Assembly (NCBI RefSeq): GCF_000003605.2
Contig: NW_003140811.1
Span: 1 to 63,968 of the forward strand
DNA from: Saccoglossus kowalevskii
Taxonomy: Eukaryota; Hemichordata; Enteropneusta; Harrimaniidae
DNA length: 63,968 nucleotides
Direction: 5' to 3'
Shown: piece by piece, positions 37,343 through 49,028 of the stretch
Layout: each line of letters begins with the position of its first letter
How positions within the stretch are numbered: the first letter of the stretch is position 1
The notes under the pieces: generated by a model
Told to the model about the DNA's origin: nothing
Databases searched by the model: none
What the model saw: the letters and a program-made list of their open reading frames with translations, nothing else
Position numbers and translations under genes: made by a program

Positions 37343-37395
37343 AAAAGCTTGTTGCTACTGTTCTGATTATTATTCTTATTATTTTTCCTTTGTAG

Positions 37396-37595
37396 ATGCA
37401 TTTCTGCTGTATTGAAAAAAACCAGTTCGACCTTACCTTGGGGAATGTGTTGTTCTATTACTCGTCAATGCATGAAGTTAGTTCTTAACGTTTGGAAATA
37501 TGCATCGAATGCGATTTGTGAATGGAACGTCTTAGAGAAACATAAGCATTGGCTTAATTGTTCTTCATATCAGGGAAACGTAATTTCTTTGAAAG
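37396..37595 (+). CDS. candidate 200-nt internal coding exon (plus), protein unknown
   Basis: This is the best splice-bounded open block in the window. A strong acceptor (pyrimidine tract TATTTTTCCTTTGTAG, ending 37395) is followed by 66 codons open in exactly one frame. A consensus donor GAAAG|GTAAGTAG follows at 37596. The peptide includes KKTSSTLPWGMCCSITRQ, MKLVLNVWKYASNAICEW and LEKHKHWLNCSSYQGNVI, rich in Trp and Cys with a helical look. I cannot name the protein. The upstream intron carries the L1 tail ending 53 bp before the exon, and the downstream intron starts the 22-bp minisatellite within about 35 bp of the donor. Confidence 0.4.
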
Positions 37596-37628
37596 GTAAG
37601 TAGTTAGTATTGTAGTTTTAATAGACTG

Positions 37629-39838
37629 ACTGCTACATTGATACATTGTGACTGCTACATTGATACATTGTGACTGCTACATTGATACATTGTGACTGCT
37701 ACATTGATACATTGCGACTGCTACATTGATACATTGTGGCTGCTACATTGATACATTGCGACTGATACATTGTGACTGTCACATTGACACATTGTGACTG
37801 CTACACTGATACATTGTGACTGCTACACTGATACATTGCGACTGCTACATTGATACATTACGACTGCCACATTGACACATTGCGACTGCTACATTGATAC
37901 ATTGTGACTGCTACATTGATACATTACGACTGCCACATTGACACATTGCGACTGCTACATTGATACATTGTGATTGCTACATTGATACATTGTGACTGCT
38001 ACATTGATACATTACGACTGCCACACTGACACATTGCGACTGATACATTGATACATTGCGACTGATACATTGTGACTGCCACATTGACACATTGCGACTG
38101 CTACATTCATACATTGTGTCTGCCACATTGACACATTGTGACTGCTACCCTGATACATTGTGACTTCTACATTGACACATTGTGACTGCTACATTGATAC
38201 ATTGTGACTGCTACATTTATACATTGTGACTGCTACACTGATACATTGTGACTGCTACATTGGTATATTGTGACTGCTACATTGATACATTGTGAATGCT
38301 ACATTTATACATTGTGACTGCTACACTGATACATTGTGACTTCTACATTGACGCATTGTGACTGCTACATTGATACATTGTGACTGCTACATTGTTATAT
38401 TGTGACTTCTACATTGATACATTGTGACTTCTACATTGACACATTGTGACTGCTACATTGCTACATTGTGACTGCTACATTGATACATTGTGACTGCTAC
38501 ATTGGTATATTGTGACTGCTACATTGATACATTGTGACTTTTACATTGACACATTGTGACTGCTACATTGATACATTGTGACTGCTACATTGACACATTG
38601 TGACTGCTACATTGATACATTGCGACTGCCACATTGATACATTGTGACAGCCGTATTGATACATTGTGACTGCCACATTGCTACATTGATACATTGTGAC
38701 TGCCGCATTGCTACATTGTGACTGCTACATTGGTATATTGTGACTGCTACACTGATACTTTGTGACTACTGCACTGATACATTGCGACTGCCATGTTGAT
38801 ACATTGNNNNNNNNNNNNNNNNNNNNNNNNNNNNNNNNNNNNNNNNNNNNNNNNNNNNNNNNNNNNNNNNNNNNNNNNNNNNNNNNNNNNNNNNNNNNNN
38901 NNNNNNNNNNNNNNNNNNNNNNNNNNNNNNNNNNNNNNNNNNNNNNNNNNNNNNNNNNNNNNNNNNNNNNNNNNNNNNNNNNNNNNNNNNNNNNNNNNNN
39001 NNNNNNNNNNNNNNNNNNNNNNNNNNNNNNNNNNNNNNNNNNNNNNNNNNNNNNNNNNNNNNNNNNNNNNNNNNNNNNNNNNNNNNNNNNNNNNNNNNNN
39101 NNNNNNNNNNNNNNNNNNNNNNNNNNNNNNNNNNNNNNNNNNNNNNNNNNNNNNNNNNNNNNNNNNNNNNNNNNNNNNNNNNNNNNNNNNNNNNNNNNNN
39201 NNNNNNNNNNNNNNNNNNNNNNNNNNNNNNNNNNNNNNNNNNNNNNNNNNNNNNNNNNNNNNNNNNNNNNNNNNNNNNNNNNNNNNNNNNNNNNNNNNNN
39301 NNNNNNNNNNNNNNNNNNNNNNNNNNNNNNNNNNNNNNNNNNNNNNNNNNNNNNNNNNNNNNGGTATATTGTGACTGCTACACTGATACTTTGTGACTAC
39401 TGCACTGATACATTGCGACTGCCATGTTGATACATTGCGACTGCTACATTGATACATTGTGACTGATACATTGATACATTGTGACTGCTACATTGTAATT
39501 GCCACATTGCGACTGCTACATTGATACATTGTGACTGCTACATTGATACATTGCGACTGCCACATTGATACATTGTGACAGCCGTATTGATACATTGTGA
39601 CTGCCACATTGCTACACTGATACTTTGTGACTACTGCACTGATACATTGCGACTGCCATGTTGATACATTGCGACTGCTACATTGATACATTGTGACTGA
39701 TACATTGATACATTGTGACTGCTACATTGTAATTGCCACATTGCGACTGCTACATTGATACATTGCGACTGCTACATTGTTACATTGTGGCTGGCACATT
39801 TATACATTGTGACCTCCATATTGTTACTTTGATACACT
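37629..39838. repeat. 22-bp minisatellite interrupted by an assembly gap
   Basis: About 75 visible copies of a 22-bp unit (TGCTACATTGATACATTGTGAC) with variants at the second and fourth trinucleotides. The unit itself looks like two related 11-bp halves. Larger blocks repeat, for example the segment with CAGCCGTATTGATACATTG at about 38645 and again at about 39580. Twenty-two is not a multiple of three, yet three units (66 bp) restore frame, which explains the Cys/Ser/Gln-rich spurious frames. Confidence 0.95.
38807..39362. other. assembly gap (556 Ns)
   Basis: A run of Ns inside the 22-bp minisatellite. The 75 bases before it (38732-38806) are identical to the 75 bases after it (39363-39437). 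The gap size is therefore doubtful, and the flanks may be one locus duplicated by the assembler. Confidence 0.98.
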
Positions 39839-42039
39839 GCCATTTCCAATCATGCTGTTTTACTTACATATTGTCAAATATGATTTAAGATGACTGAATA
39901 ACAGTCATACTAGTGCTGACTATTCAGGAGTATCAATCATTTAGGTCACTCAAAACCCAGATCTCAGTCGGGGTTTGGCCCATTGGAGAATTGGGAAACT
40001 GAAGAACGTCACTTTGTTTTGCAATCCGTCTCGAAGGCATAATCTCTAGACCGATCATATTCAAAGCTCACACATACATCATATATATTCGGATACATAC
40101 GCACGTTTATAGTTTACATTACATCACACTGCATGAATACACTGTTTTGACACTGAATACACTGTTTTGAAATTTAGTGAGTATATTTGTAAGATATATG
40201 CAGAAACTACAAATTCTGATATATACTTAGATATGTGCTTATACTGTATTGATAAGCTACCTAGCAGAGTGTATGACACAATAAAAAAATGACCATTAGC
40301 AATTTTCGACACTTTCAGAGGAATATCTTCTATTTTATATTTCTCATCACATTTTCTATGCCAGCGCCTGTAGTACTAGTGCATATATGTTTCTTTCGTC
40401 CATCCGATCGCCCACAACACTATGGTGGACATGTCTGGTCCAATAACGTTTGAAACAAATCACACATACATCATAAATATTTGTATGCATATGCACATTT
40501 CGTGATCTTGGTGCACCTTCAAAACTTCAAAAACGCATCGTAAACCATGTTACACATAGGGACATGTAGTTGTGTCAATCAAGTATTTCCAGTATTCTAG
40601 GACCAGATTAAGCATAGAAAAACTGACTGACACTTTGATACAGCCACATCGTCTTCCCGATGGAATGAATATGCAGTCACAATGATACACTGACAAATCG
40701 ACATGCGACATCGAGATGAATGAAATCATTGACAGATTTAGCATTATGCTCCTTTACAGTTCTAGCAATTTTGAACTGATTTTATTTCATCTGGTAAATC
40801 TTGTACCGGTAAATCTATGTACCGGTGATTCCAGACATGCGTTCTCGCTATAAAGTCAATATTCAAATTCATCGTTTTAAAACTTTTCCTTGGTTAAGGT
40901 GCTAGGTGTTCGACCGAGTCTGGTTAACGCAAGGATAACACATTGACATAATGCCAATATCGAGATCGCCACACAGCACTGTCACGCAGTCCCAAACTGG
41001 AATATGATCCTTAAATACCCATCTAATATGTATTTCTAACTGTAAGTATATAAATAGTCTTCTCAATCGTGGACAATAAACTGGTTGTAAACAGTTTTCG
41101 CGGAGAAACGGTATTCTTGTAAGCAGATGAGATGAAACGCGCTAAAAAGCCTTGGAAGCGAGCACACAAATATTGCATGGAATATTGGAAGACATATAAA
41201 TGCGATTAATAAAATATCCAATTTCCGCGCAACGTTGTTTAATTGAGTATATATGAAATTACGAGTTTAATATATTCGATATCCACTCATTTGAAACTGA
41301 TTGCAACTAGTCTATATTTGCACTTATTTAGTGTTCTGTAAAATAGATGACAAGCATTCACTGGGAATTGTCGGATATGCTCCTAATAATCAAGATTTCA
41401 CCATAGATAATAATTATTATATTAATAGAACTTGAAAGTAAGGACAAACATTCAGTTTAGGGGGCTTATTGTCCTCAAAATCATCGACTTCCTGACACAA
41501 TGTCCCAATTTCTCAACTTATCAATATACCGAATTTACTGTAATGCGTGACCTACTTAGTGAAACAAGTTGACAGTATACAAAAGTCAAGCTTTTAAGTT
41601 CCCCCATGATATGAACCACTTACACTCAGGTTTTCTTCACTGCATGGTGTTCCCGAGGAAGTTCGTAACTGAGTAGGTCGTTCTGACCACGATCGTGCTA
41701 GGCTTTGAGATTCAAATTGCGCATGTTCAACTCTTCACTGTAAGAACGCATTCACCAAACTCTACTTTAAGTCTTTGGGGGAGAGGGTGCGCCGTGGCGT
41801 GAATTAGAGCGCCTCTGCTTACTGTGGGGACGCGTATTTGCGTTGGGAATATTGCGTTTTCTTGTTTATATATGCGTACAAGTGCCTGTAATTTCGGTGT
41901 TCTGTATATTCCAACTATGTCATGACTTGAATTATCTCCGCAATTTGAGTAGCCGAACATGGATAGCGCCTTGATAAATCCTGCATAATAGTTTTCAGTG
42001 AAACTCAATACACAGCATAAAAATGGACATATAAATAGA
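39839..42039. other. no supported gene; a diverged direct repeat
   Basis: Segments at about 40060-40110 and 40455-40500 share CACACATACATCAT, ATATT(C/T)G and ATAC(G/A)CAC elements, so a short dispersed repeat is present twice about 390 bp apart. A minus frame at 41727-42086 has no recognised domain. Confidence 0.35.
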
Positions 42040-42835
42040 GCTAAAGGCAATCGAATACCTCGATCATAACACACAAAAAACAGCATCTAAATATCAAATT
42101 ACCCCAAATAGGTGTTTCAAAAAATACAGGGCATATCGTGTTGAACGTATGTCTTCCAGACATACACTAATCTTAAAACAAATTAGCAGGTGAGATACAC
42201 CGACTTTTTCAAAATCAAGTTACCAGGTGACATCAGTAAAACACCCCAAGGCATACAATCAACAAGTGATAGCAGATGTTTTTAAAGAAGCTGGCATATC
42301 GTGCTGCACGTTTTTCCGCGACTTATATCAATCTTAGATTGATTCAATACATTTGGTGAGTTATGGGAATTATACATCGATTCGAATTACCCATTTAACT
42401 GATGCAATATGTATTTTATATGGCTGCATTTACTCATAAGTAATTAATCTACGTACCCATTGTTCGTCAAGTAATGACTAAAATTCCAAAAGTTCCTATC
42501 CTAATATTTCAAATTCCCCCAAAATAGCATTCACTGCAGCTGTATATTTTGCCAAAAATAATAGTTTAAGCTAGACTTACATACAGTCTCTTGTTTGTTT
42601 TTTAAATAAAGAGGAATATTAGTGCATGTGTATAAATGGGAAAGGCCACGTTACCGAAACAAACAAACAAGAGACTTGTGCCCATTAGCAGACGGCCTTA
42701 TGCGACACCGGTTATGTTGTCACCGATCTTTGGTACAGTGCATGATGTAATGATTGACAGGCTCATTATTAGTCCATCAATAAGCGTTAAAGTCAAAATG
42801 AAGATAAGTTCTCATAAACATCTCCATATATAGTT
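42040..42835 (+). repeat. duplicated segment, copy A (unexpanded)
   Basis: About 800 bp is homologous to 43640-45760. Shared landmarks include GCAATCGAATACCTC, GGCATATCGTGTTG, TTACCAGGTGACAT, a single AAGTGATAGCAGATGTTTTT unit, CGACTTATAT-GATCTTAGATTGAT, TATTTTATATGGCTGCATTT, TTAAGCTAGACTTACATACA and CATAAACATCTCCAT. The 55-bp unit that forms a long array in copy B is present here essentially once, so copy A shows the pre-expansion state or an independent insertion of the same element. Confidence 0.85.
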
Positions 42836-43136
42836 TAATACAAACTACGGCGAAACTGAAATTCCGTACACTTGCATTTCACAATATTCGTTGAGATTTT
42901 TCTCTGATGGAATTGCAAGACAGTGTCGAGGGTGCACTATAGATACTAAGCTGCGAGAACACCTTTCTGCCAGTAGTCATTGCTGGGATATGTAATTTGC
43001 CCCAGACATTCAACTTAACATCGACGTTTTCGTATGTTATTTAGCTGTTCTAATTATGTTGAAGAACGAAATATAGATGGCAAAATAAGAATGGTGTGTG
43101 TCTCATACGACTTATTTACCACTTCCGTGTCACTAT
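42836..43136. other. spacer between duplication copy A and the heat-shock-type promoter
   Basis: Unique sequence with no coding features. A possible LTR-like start (TGTGTGTCTCATACG) at about 43096 is unproven. Confidence 0.3.
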
Positions 43137-43350
43137 GAATGTTCTAGAACCGTACTGTGTCTGGGTGGAATATTCTAGATTTTTTTAGAAACTGGTTGAA
43201 TAGGTAATAGAACACTGTAGGAGGCAATAGAAGGTAATGGAACATTCTAGAAATTTGTAGTAAGTGCCAGACTCATTATGTATGCTGATGTAATGGTCTA
43301 TTTATAGACAGTGGAGGTATATATAGGGGAGTTGTTCAGCACTGAGTTCA
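43137..43350 (+). promoter_or_regulatory. heat-shock-type promoter: three HSEs, TATA box, initiator
   Basis: HSE1 GAATGTTCTAGAAC (43137-43150) and HSE3 GAACATTCTAGAA (43240-43252) are perfect three-unit heat shock elements, alternating GAA and TTC every five bases. HSE2 GAATATTCTAGAT (43168-43180) has two perfect units and a partial third. A TATA box TATATATA lies at 43318-43325, and an initiator-like TTCAGATC (43347-43354) places its A at 43350, 32 bp downstream of the TATA start, which is the canonical distance. By established knowledge HSF trimers bind such arrays. Transcription would run rightward into the 55-bp satellite. It could instead be part of a solo LTR. Confidence 0.6.
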
Positions 43351-43639
43351 GATCAGAGATCTCGTTGAATTGTATTGGAGTTTAAGTATTTGGTTATTGG
43401 AGTAGTGGAGTTTTACCGCGTTATTGTACTTGATGTTTGCAGAGTATAATAATACCAGTACCAGTTGAAACCTCATCTGTTGGCTCAGTGTTCGTATTTT
43501 ATCATCGCCGCCAGGGAAGTCTTTCTGTTACAGTTGCCATTTTGGTATTTGAACCATCACACCTGTACTATACCAATTACGGTAATATTACGTCGCGTGT
43601 GACAGTGTGTGGGATTTTAACAGAAACAACCCAATGCAC

Positions 43640-45760
43640 AGATAAATGCAATCGAATACCTCATGCATAACACGTACGAATCAACAGATAAAAACAGCAG
43701 CATCTAAGTATCAAATTACCGCGAGACATCAGTATCAACCCCCTGGTGTTTCCAAAAAAAAACTAGGCATATCGTGTTGTACGTATGTCTCCAGGACATA
43801 CATAAATATTAAAACAAATCAGCAGGCGAAAAACACCGACTTTTTCAACATCAAGTTACCAGGTGACATTAGTAACAACTCGAAGGCATACAACCAACAA
43901 GTGATAGCAGATGTTTTAAAAGTAGTGGGGACATCTCCAAGACATAAACCAATAAGTGATAGCAGATGTTTTAAAAGTAGTCGGTAAATCTCTAAAGCAT
44001 AAACCAATAAGTGACAGCAGATGTTTTAAAAGAAGTGGGTACATCTCCAAGACATAAACCAATAAGTGATAGCAGATGTTTTAAAAGTAGTGGGTAAATC
44101 TCTAAAGCATAAACCAATAAGTGACAGCAGATGTTTTAAAAGAAGTGGGTACATCTCCAAGACATAAGCCAATAAGTGATAGCAGATGTTTTAAAAGTAG
44201 TGGGTACATCTCCAAGACATAAACCAATAAGTGATAGCAGATGTTTTAAAAGTAGTCGGTAAATCTCTAAAGCATAAACCAGTAAGTGACAGCAGATGTT
44301 TTAAAAGAAGTGGGTACATCTCCAAGACATAAATCAATAAGTGATAGCAGATGTTTTAAAAGTAGTGGGTAAATCTCTAAAGCATAAACCAATAAGTGAC
44401 AGCAGATGTTTTAAAAGAAGTGGGTACATCTCCAAGACATAAGCCAATAAGTGATAGCAGATGTTTTAAAAGTAGTGGGTACATCTCCAAGACATAAACC
44501 AATAAGTGATAGCAGATGTTTTAAAAGTAGTGGGTAAATCTCTAAAGCATAAACCAATAAGTGACAGCAGATGTTTTAAAAGAAGTGGGTACATCTCCAA
44601 GACATAAGCCAATAAGTGACAGCAGATGTTTTAAAAGAAGTGGGTACATCTCAAAGACATAAACCAATAAGTGACAGCAGATGTTTTAAAAGTAGTGGGC
44701 GCATCTCCAAGACATAAACCAATAAGTGACAACAGATGTTTTAAAAGTAGTCGGTAAATCTCTAAGGCATAAACCAATAAGTGATAGCAAATGTTTTAAA
44801 AGAAGTGGGTACATCTCCAAGACATAAACCAATAAGTGACAGCAGATGTTTTAAAAGTAGTGGGCGCATCTCCAAGACATAAACCAATAAGTGACAGCAG
44901 ATGTTTTAAAAGTAGTCGGTAAATCTCTAAGGCATAAACCAATAAGTGATAGCAAATGTTTTAAAAGAAGTGGGTACATCTCCAAGACATAAACCAATAA
45001 GTGACAGCAGATGTTTTAAAAGTAGTGGGCGCATCTCCAAGACATAAACCAATAAGTGACAGCAGATGTTTTAAAAGTAGTGGGCGCATCTCCAAGACAT
45101 AAACCAATAAGTGACAGCAGATGTTTTAAAAGTAGTGGGCACATCTCCAAGACATAAAACAATAAGTGATAGCAGATGTTTTAAAAGTAGTCGGTACATC
45201 TCAGAGGCATACAATCAACAGGTGATAGCAGATATTTTAAAAGAAGTTGACATATCAAGCTGTACGTTCGCGACTTATATCGATCTTAGATTGATACAAT
45301 ACATTTGGCATGTGTTATGGGAATTATACATCGATTCGAATTGCCCATCCAACTGACACAATATGTATTTTATATGGCTGCATTTACTTATAAGCGATCA
45401 TGAGAATCTACGTACCTATCGTCCGTCACGTTTTCTTAATAAAAGCAAGTAATTCTCAATTCTAAGATTTCCTTTTCTAATATTTCAAATCCACCAAGGA
45501 ATGGCATTCGTCAAATAATTAGCTTAAGCTAGACTTACATACAGTCACGTGATTTGTTCCTGTGTTTTTATCAACAAAATAAAATATCTGTGCGTGTGTA
45601 TAAATGCTGAAGACCGCGAAACAAAATTGTGCTCACTTGCATTTAAGCGTCACCGGTGAGGACTGTCAGTGGTCTGTGATACAGTGCATAATGTATTGAT
45701 TGACAACCTCATTATTATTCCATCAATCAGCGTTGAGGTGAAGTTTTCATAAACATCTCC
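43640..45760 (+). repeat. duplicated segment, copy B, carrying the satellite
   Basis: Partner of 42040-42835 in the same orientation, about 1.6 kb downstream. Both flanks of copy A are found on the two sides of the 55-bp array, so the array grew inside this copy. An AATAAA poly(A) signal at 45438-45443, absent from the matching place in copy A, lies about 200 bp past the array. Confidence 0.85.
43901..45237 (+). repeat. 55-bp satellite, about 25 units with higher-order structure
   Basis: Units start with GTGATAGCAGATG or GTGACAGCAGATG every exactly 55 bp from 43901. Three main unit types differ at GTAGTCGGTAAATCTCTAAAG, GAAGTGGGTACATCTCCAAG and GTAGTGGGCGCATCTCC. Units 2-6 (43956-44230) are repeated almost exactly by units 7-11 (44231-44505), a 275-bp five-unit period. 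Later, a three-unit period (165 bp) repeats at 44671-44835 and 44836-45000. The last unit grades into the copy-A-like flank. Confidence 0.95.
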
Positions 45761-48002
45761 ATAATAACAAAGTACGGTGTTTAGAGTAGATGCAAGTCAG
45801 CTCCATTTAGAAGATGTGTAGCAGTATTAAATAGAAAGTAGAAAACAATGCATATAAAATACTATGACCCAATACATATTCACTACAGCGGCTGACAAAA
45901 ACATTTGCCGACTCCCTATACGCGCGAGTACTTGATTATGTCCATGATTCTTGAAGATACAAACTCAATGGCGAGTTTTACTGCCCAACATTTGACGCAT
46001 TATTGTAAAATAATAATAATAGGAAGTGTCCAAGTTGCAATTGTCTGTATTTCCGGCGGTGTGGTATTTGCAATTTCTGAAGCCATGTCAACGCAGCGTT
46101 GAGGGTGCCTGCTCAGTTTGTTCTTCTGTCTCATAAGTAATGGTTAGTGTAGTGTGGACTGTAGTCATTGCTGTATTATCCTTAGGAAATAAGGTCAAGA
46201 CTATTGCTAATTCCATACAGAGAACATTTCGTCTGACATTGCTGTTTCAACATTCATCTGGCATACCGTAACAGAAAACATTGGCATATGATGTGATATA
46301 TTAGAGACTAGTTGAACATACTAATATTGGTGCAATATTGAGTATTTGAAATATTCAATAGTATCATCAGTTAATCCGCGTCTGAAATCTGAAACACAGT
46401 AATACGCTGAAAGTCAGTTAGGTCTTGTTTCACCAATTCATGAAAAACAATACCATAAATGATAATGTTTATCAATTGCATACAGTTTGTTTATTTTGGG
46501 TGTTTTTCTCAGTAAAATAGAATATATAGTCACGTAAATAAATTAAGACATACTATATAGAGTCGTGTATCACAATATCAGCAGTGCGGTGTGTAATTCC
46601 TCGTGTTTATATCCTAGTGTAAAATAATGCCATGAACACACAAGTTAACATAATATCAATACGATGTAATATTATAAACGAATGTGTAGGTGAAATGTTA
46701 TAATTGCTACAATTACCTTTGACTTAGTAGATTGTACGTGAGTTATACTCAGTGAATATAACACAATGGCAATGGCCACATTGTAAGTATCATAGCTGTA
46801 ACATTAGCAAAACAGTGTCTAATTCAGCAATATTGCCGTTTTATTCATTCTTGCCGTCACAGTAATCATAGTGAAAGTTTAGTTTAGATTATTCAAAAGT
46901 CAATAGATAAATATCAATCTGAAGAGTTCCCCTGAACCGCGTTACAGTCTCACTACCACTCTAAATTATACTTGTTTGCAAAAAAAGAGGACTAATAATG
47001 GTCTTGTTGTGAAATGCAAAGAATTACTGACAGTTGACAGAAAATTTAAAATATTTATATTGTGCTCATGCAAGTGATTTTTGACGGTAGTAAGCCCTTT
47101 ATATGCCCTTTACAATATATAGAAATATAATGACATCATTCCGAGTATCATATTCAGATAGTATATTGTCATGCATATTTCATAACCCATTTAAACATTT
47201 GTCTCACAAATTTATTTAGAATACAATGGCCTTAATTTGTACGGTTGAATAAAACAATGTAATTTGTTTGAATTTAAAAAAAACACACATTTGTAATGCA
47301 TTGGTGTAACAAAATGTTATTATTTTGTGTACAATAGTATTGTATATAACATTGAAGACCATGAATGTCGGCAATATAAGTCTCCTTTCCCTATCACAAA
47401 GACAACAGTAGATCTCCATTTGCTAGAATCGTTGAAAAGTCTATATGGATTATATCCCCATGGCGGATTATGTACGTGCGTCATACTCGCTACTCACATT
47501 TCACATATTCCGATTCTGCCATTGATTCATTTCGGTTTTAGGCTAATCAAATACATGTAGACAAACATATGAGGAGAATCGTTCTAGTTATTTTAGTTTA
47601 ATGCGTAACGTTATGATATTGCATTAGACCTGCATAACATTAACAGAATAATGTTGGATATCTTTAGAAGTGTTTTTGGCCATTAATTAACCAATCTGAT
47701 TGATTTATAACCTAATAACATAATATTTTGTTTCCATGCTGTTGTTAATGCATCTTATCGCTATAGTTCCTGTATTTGGTGCATAATTTAGTAGTAATTA
47801 ACCATTTCGTATTATGTTATGATTGCGTCTTCGGGAATATTAAAATTAACTGTCCAACTACTTACTGTCTGGATGCAGCGTGTTTTACATAAGCAGTGTA
47901 TCTGATGCACCAGATTACCCTTGACAGACTGTACGCTCGTGGCTTTATTTCTAAAGTATTTTGATATCAGCTTATTGATTTTTATTTGAATACAGGATAT
48001 GA
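45761..48002. other. AT-rich DNA, no supported gene
   Basis: A frame at 47327-47560 contains TTVDLHLLESLKSLYGL in a block with acceptor-like and donor-like (TAT|GTACGTG) edges, but the signals are poor. Nothing else is recognisable. Confidence 0.35.
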
Positions 48003-48432
48003 ATTTCAATCAATCAATCAATCAATCAATAATAATAATATAATAATAATAACTTTATTTAATTAAGCGCAACAATTCCAACATATGAAGATCAAAGGCG
48101 CTGATACAATAAACAATCAGTCAAATATTAAAAGCACATTTAAATAAGTGCGTTTTCAGTCTGGATTTACAAATGTCTACTGACGGACTAGAACGAACAG
48201 ACAGAGGTAATTCATTAAAAAGTTTAGGACCTAAATTTTTAAAAGCACGGTCTTTGTATAACACCTTGGACTTTTTACTACACATCTGACGAGTTTTAAT
48301 AAGAAACTTCGATTCAGATCTTAAACTACGACTCGGTACATAAAATTCGATTAATTCACATAGATAATTTGGGGCAAAACCATACAAAGATTTAAACACT
48401 AGTAAAAATAATTTGAAATTGATTCTTTGTAC
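48003..48432 (-). mobile_element. CR1/L2-like LINE 3' end, 5'-truncated
   Basis: The minus strand encodes INFKLFLLVFKSLYGFAPN, then YVPSRSLRSESKFL, then FKNLGPKLFNELPLSVRSSP and FKSRLKTHLF-like (here CKSRLKTHLFKCAF), followed by a stop. This is the classic C-terminus of CR1/L2-group ORF2. The 3' UTR holds GCGCTTAATTAAATAAAG-like sequence and then an (ATT)n-(GATT)n tail at 48005-48055, as is usual for these elements. The reading frame of the fragment is intact. The 5' end is cut at about 48432, only 10 bases from the tail of the next element. Confidence 0.85.
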
Positions 48433-48437
48433 AACTG

Positions 48438-48443
48438 AAGTTT

Positions 48444-48474
<31 letters not shown>

Positions 48475-48553
48475 TATTTTATTTTATCTAATAATTCACA
48501 CTTGTAGTTTACAAAACAAGAATCAATTAATTATAAATAGGTAAAATAGGAAC

Positions 48554-48586
<33 letters not shown>

Positions 48587-49028
48587 ATTAATTTTTCTTT
48601 AATTTTTAACTTAATTAATTTCCTTGAGGTAATGTCCTTATATTCTGTGGTAGCTGGTTCCAGAGCTTGGGCCAGTATTTTTAATAGAATGTTGACCTGC
48701 ATTAATACGTATTTTGGAATTATTAAATTTTCTTCGGTTTGATAAGTTTTGGGTACATATGCTGAAAGAGTTAGGATATAGAATTAGGAAAATGTCCATG
48801 AACACTATCCAAAACGAAAAGGTCTAATTGGAACTGGTGTTGTTTGTATATATCAAGTATATTACAGCTGTTAAACAATGGGAGAGTATGAATCAATTTC
48901 ACATTTGTTCTAAAGTTTACATTTTTACTAGGGGTAAAGCCTGGTGGGATGATTTTTATGAATTGACGAGTAATAACATGATGAATCGTAAAACTAGTAT
49001 TTACAATGCAAACCGTCAAGCCCAATGA
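48438..49028 (-). mobile_element. second LINE 3' end (CR1/Jockey-like), 5'-truncated and decayed
   Basis: The minus strand gives VKLIHTLPLFNSCNILDIYK, QFQLDLFVLDSVHGHFPN and then, in other frames, KIRINAGQHSIKNTGP and LWNQLPQNIRTLP, which are C-terminal ORF2 motifs. It ends in an (ATT)n run (48557-48589), AATAAA-type sequence and an (AATC)n tail (48442-48472). Several frameshifts are present. Its tail abuts the 5' end of the neighbouring LINE, so the two form a head-to-tail pair. Confidence 0.75.

Noticed and set aside
38747-39457. Open frames across the Ns
   Set aside because: They consist mainly of unknown bases in an assembly gap flanked by minisatellite.
43096-43531. Solo LTR (TGTG...TTACA) around the heat-shock elements
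   Set aside because: No matching target-site duplication, second LTR or convincing primer-binding site was found; kept only as an alternative for the promoter.
37629-45237. CRISPR array
   Set aside because: The arrays are contiguous tandem repeats without unique spacers in an animal genome.
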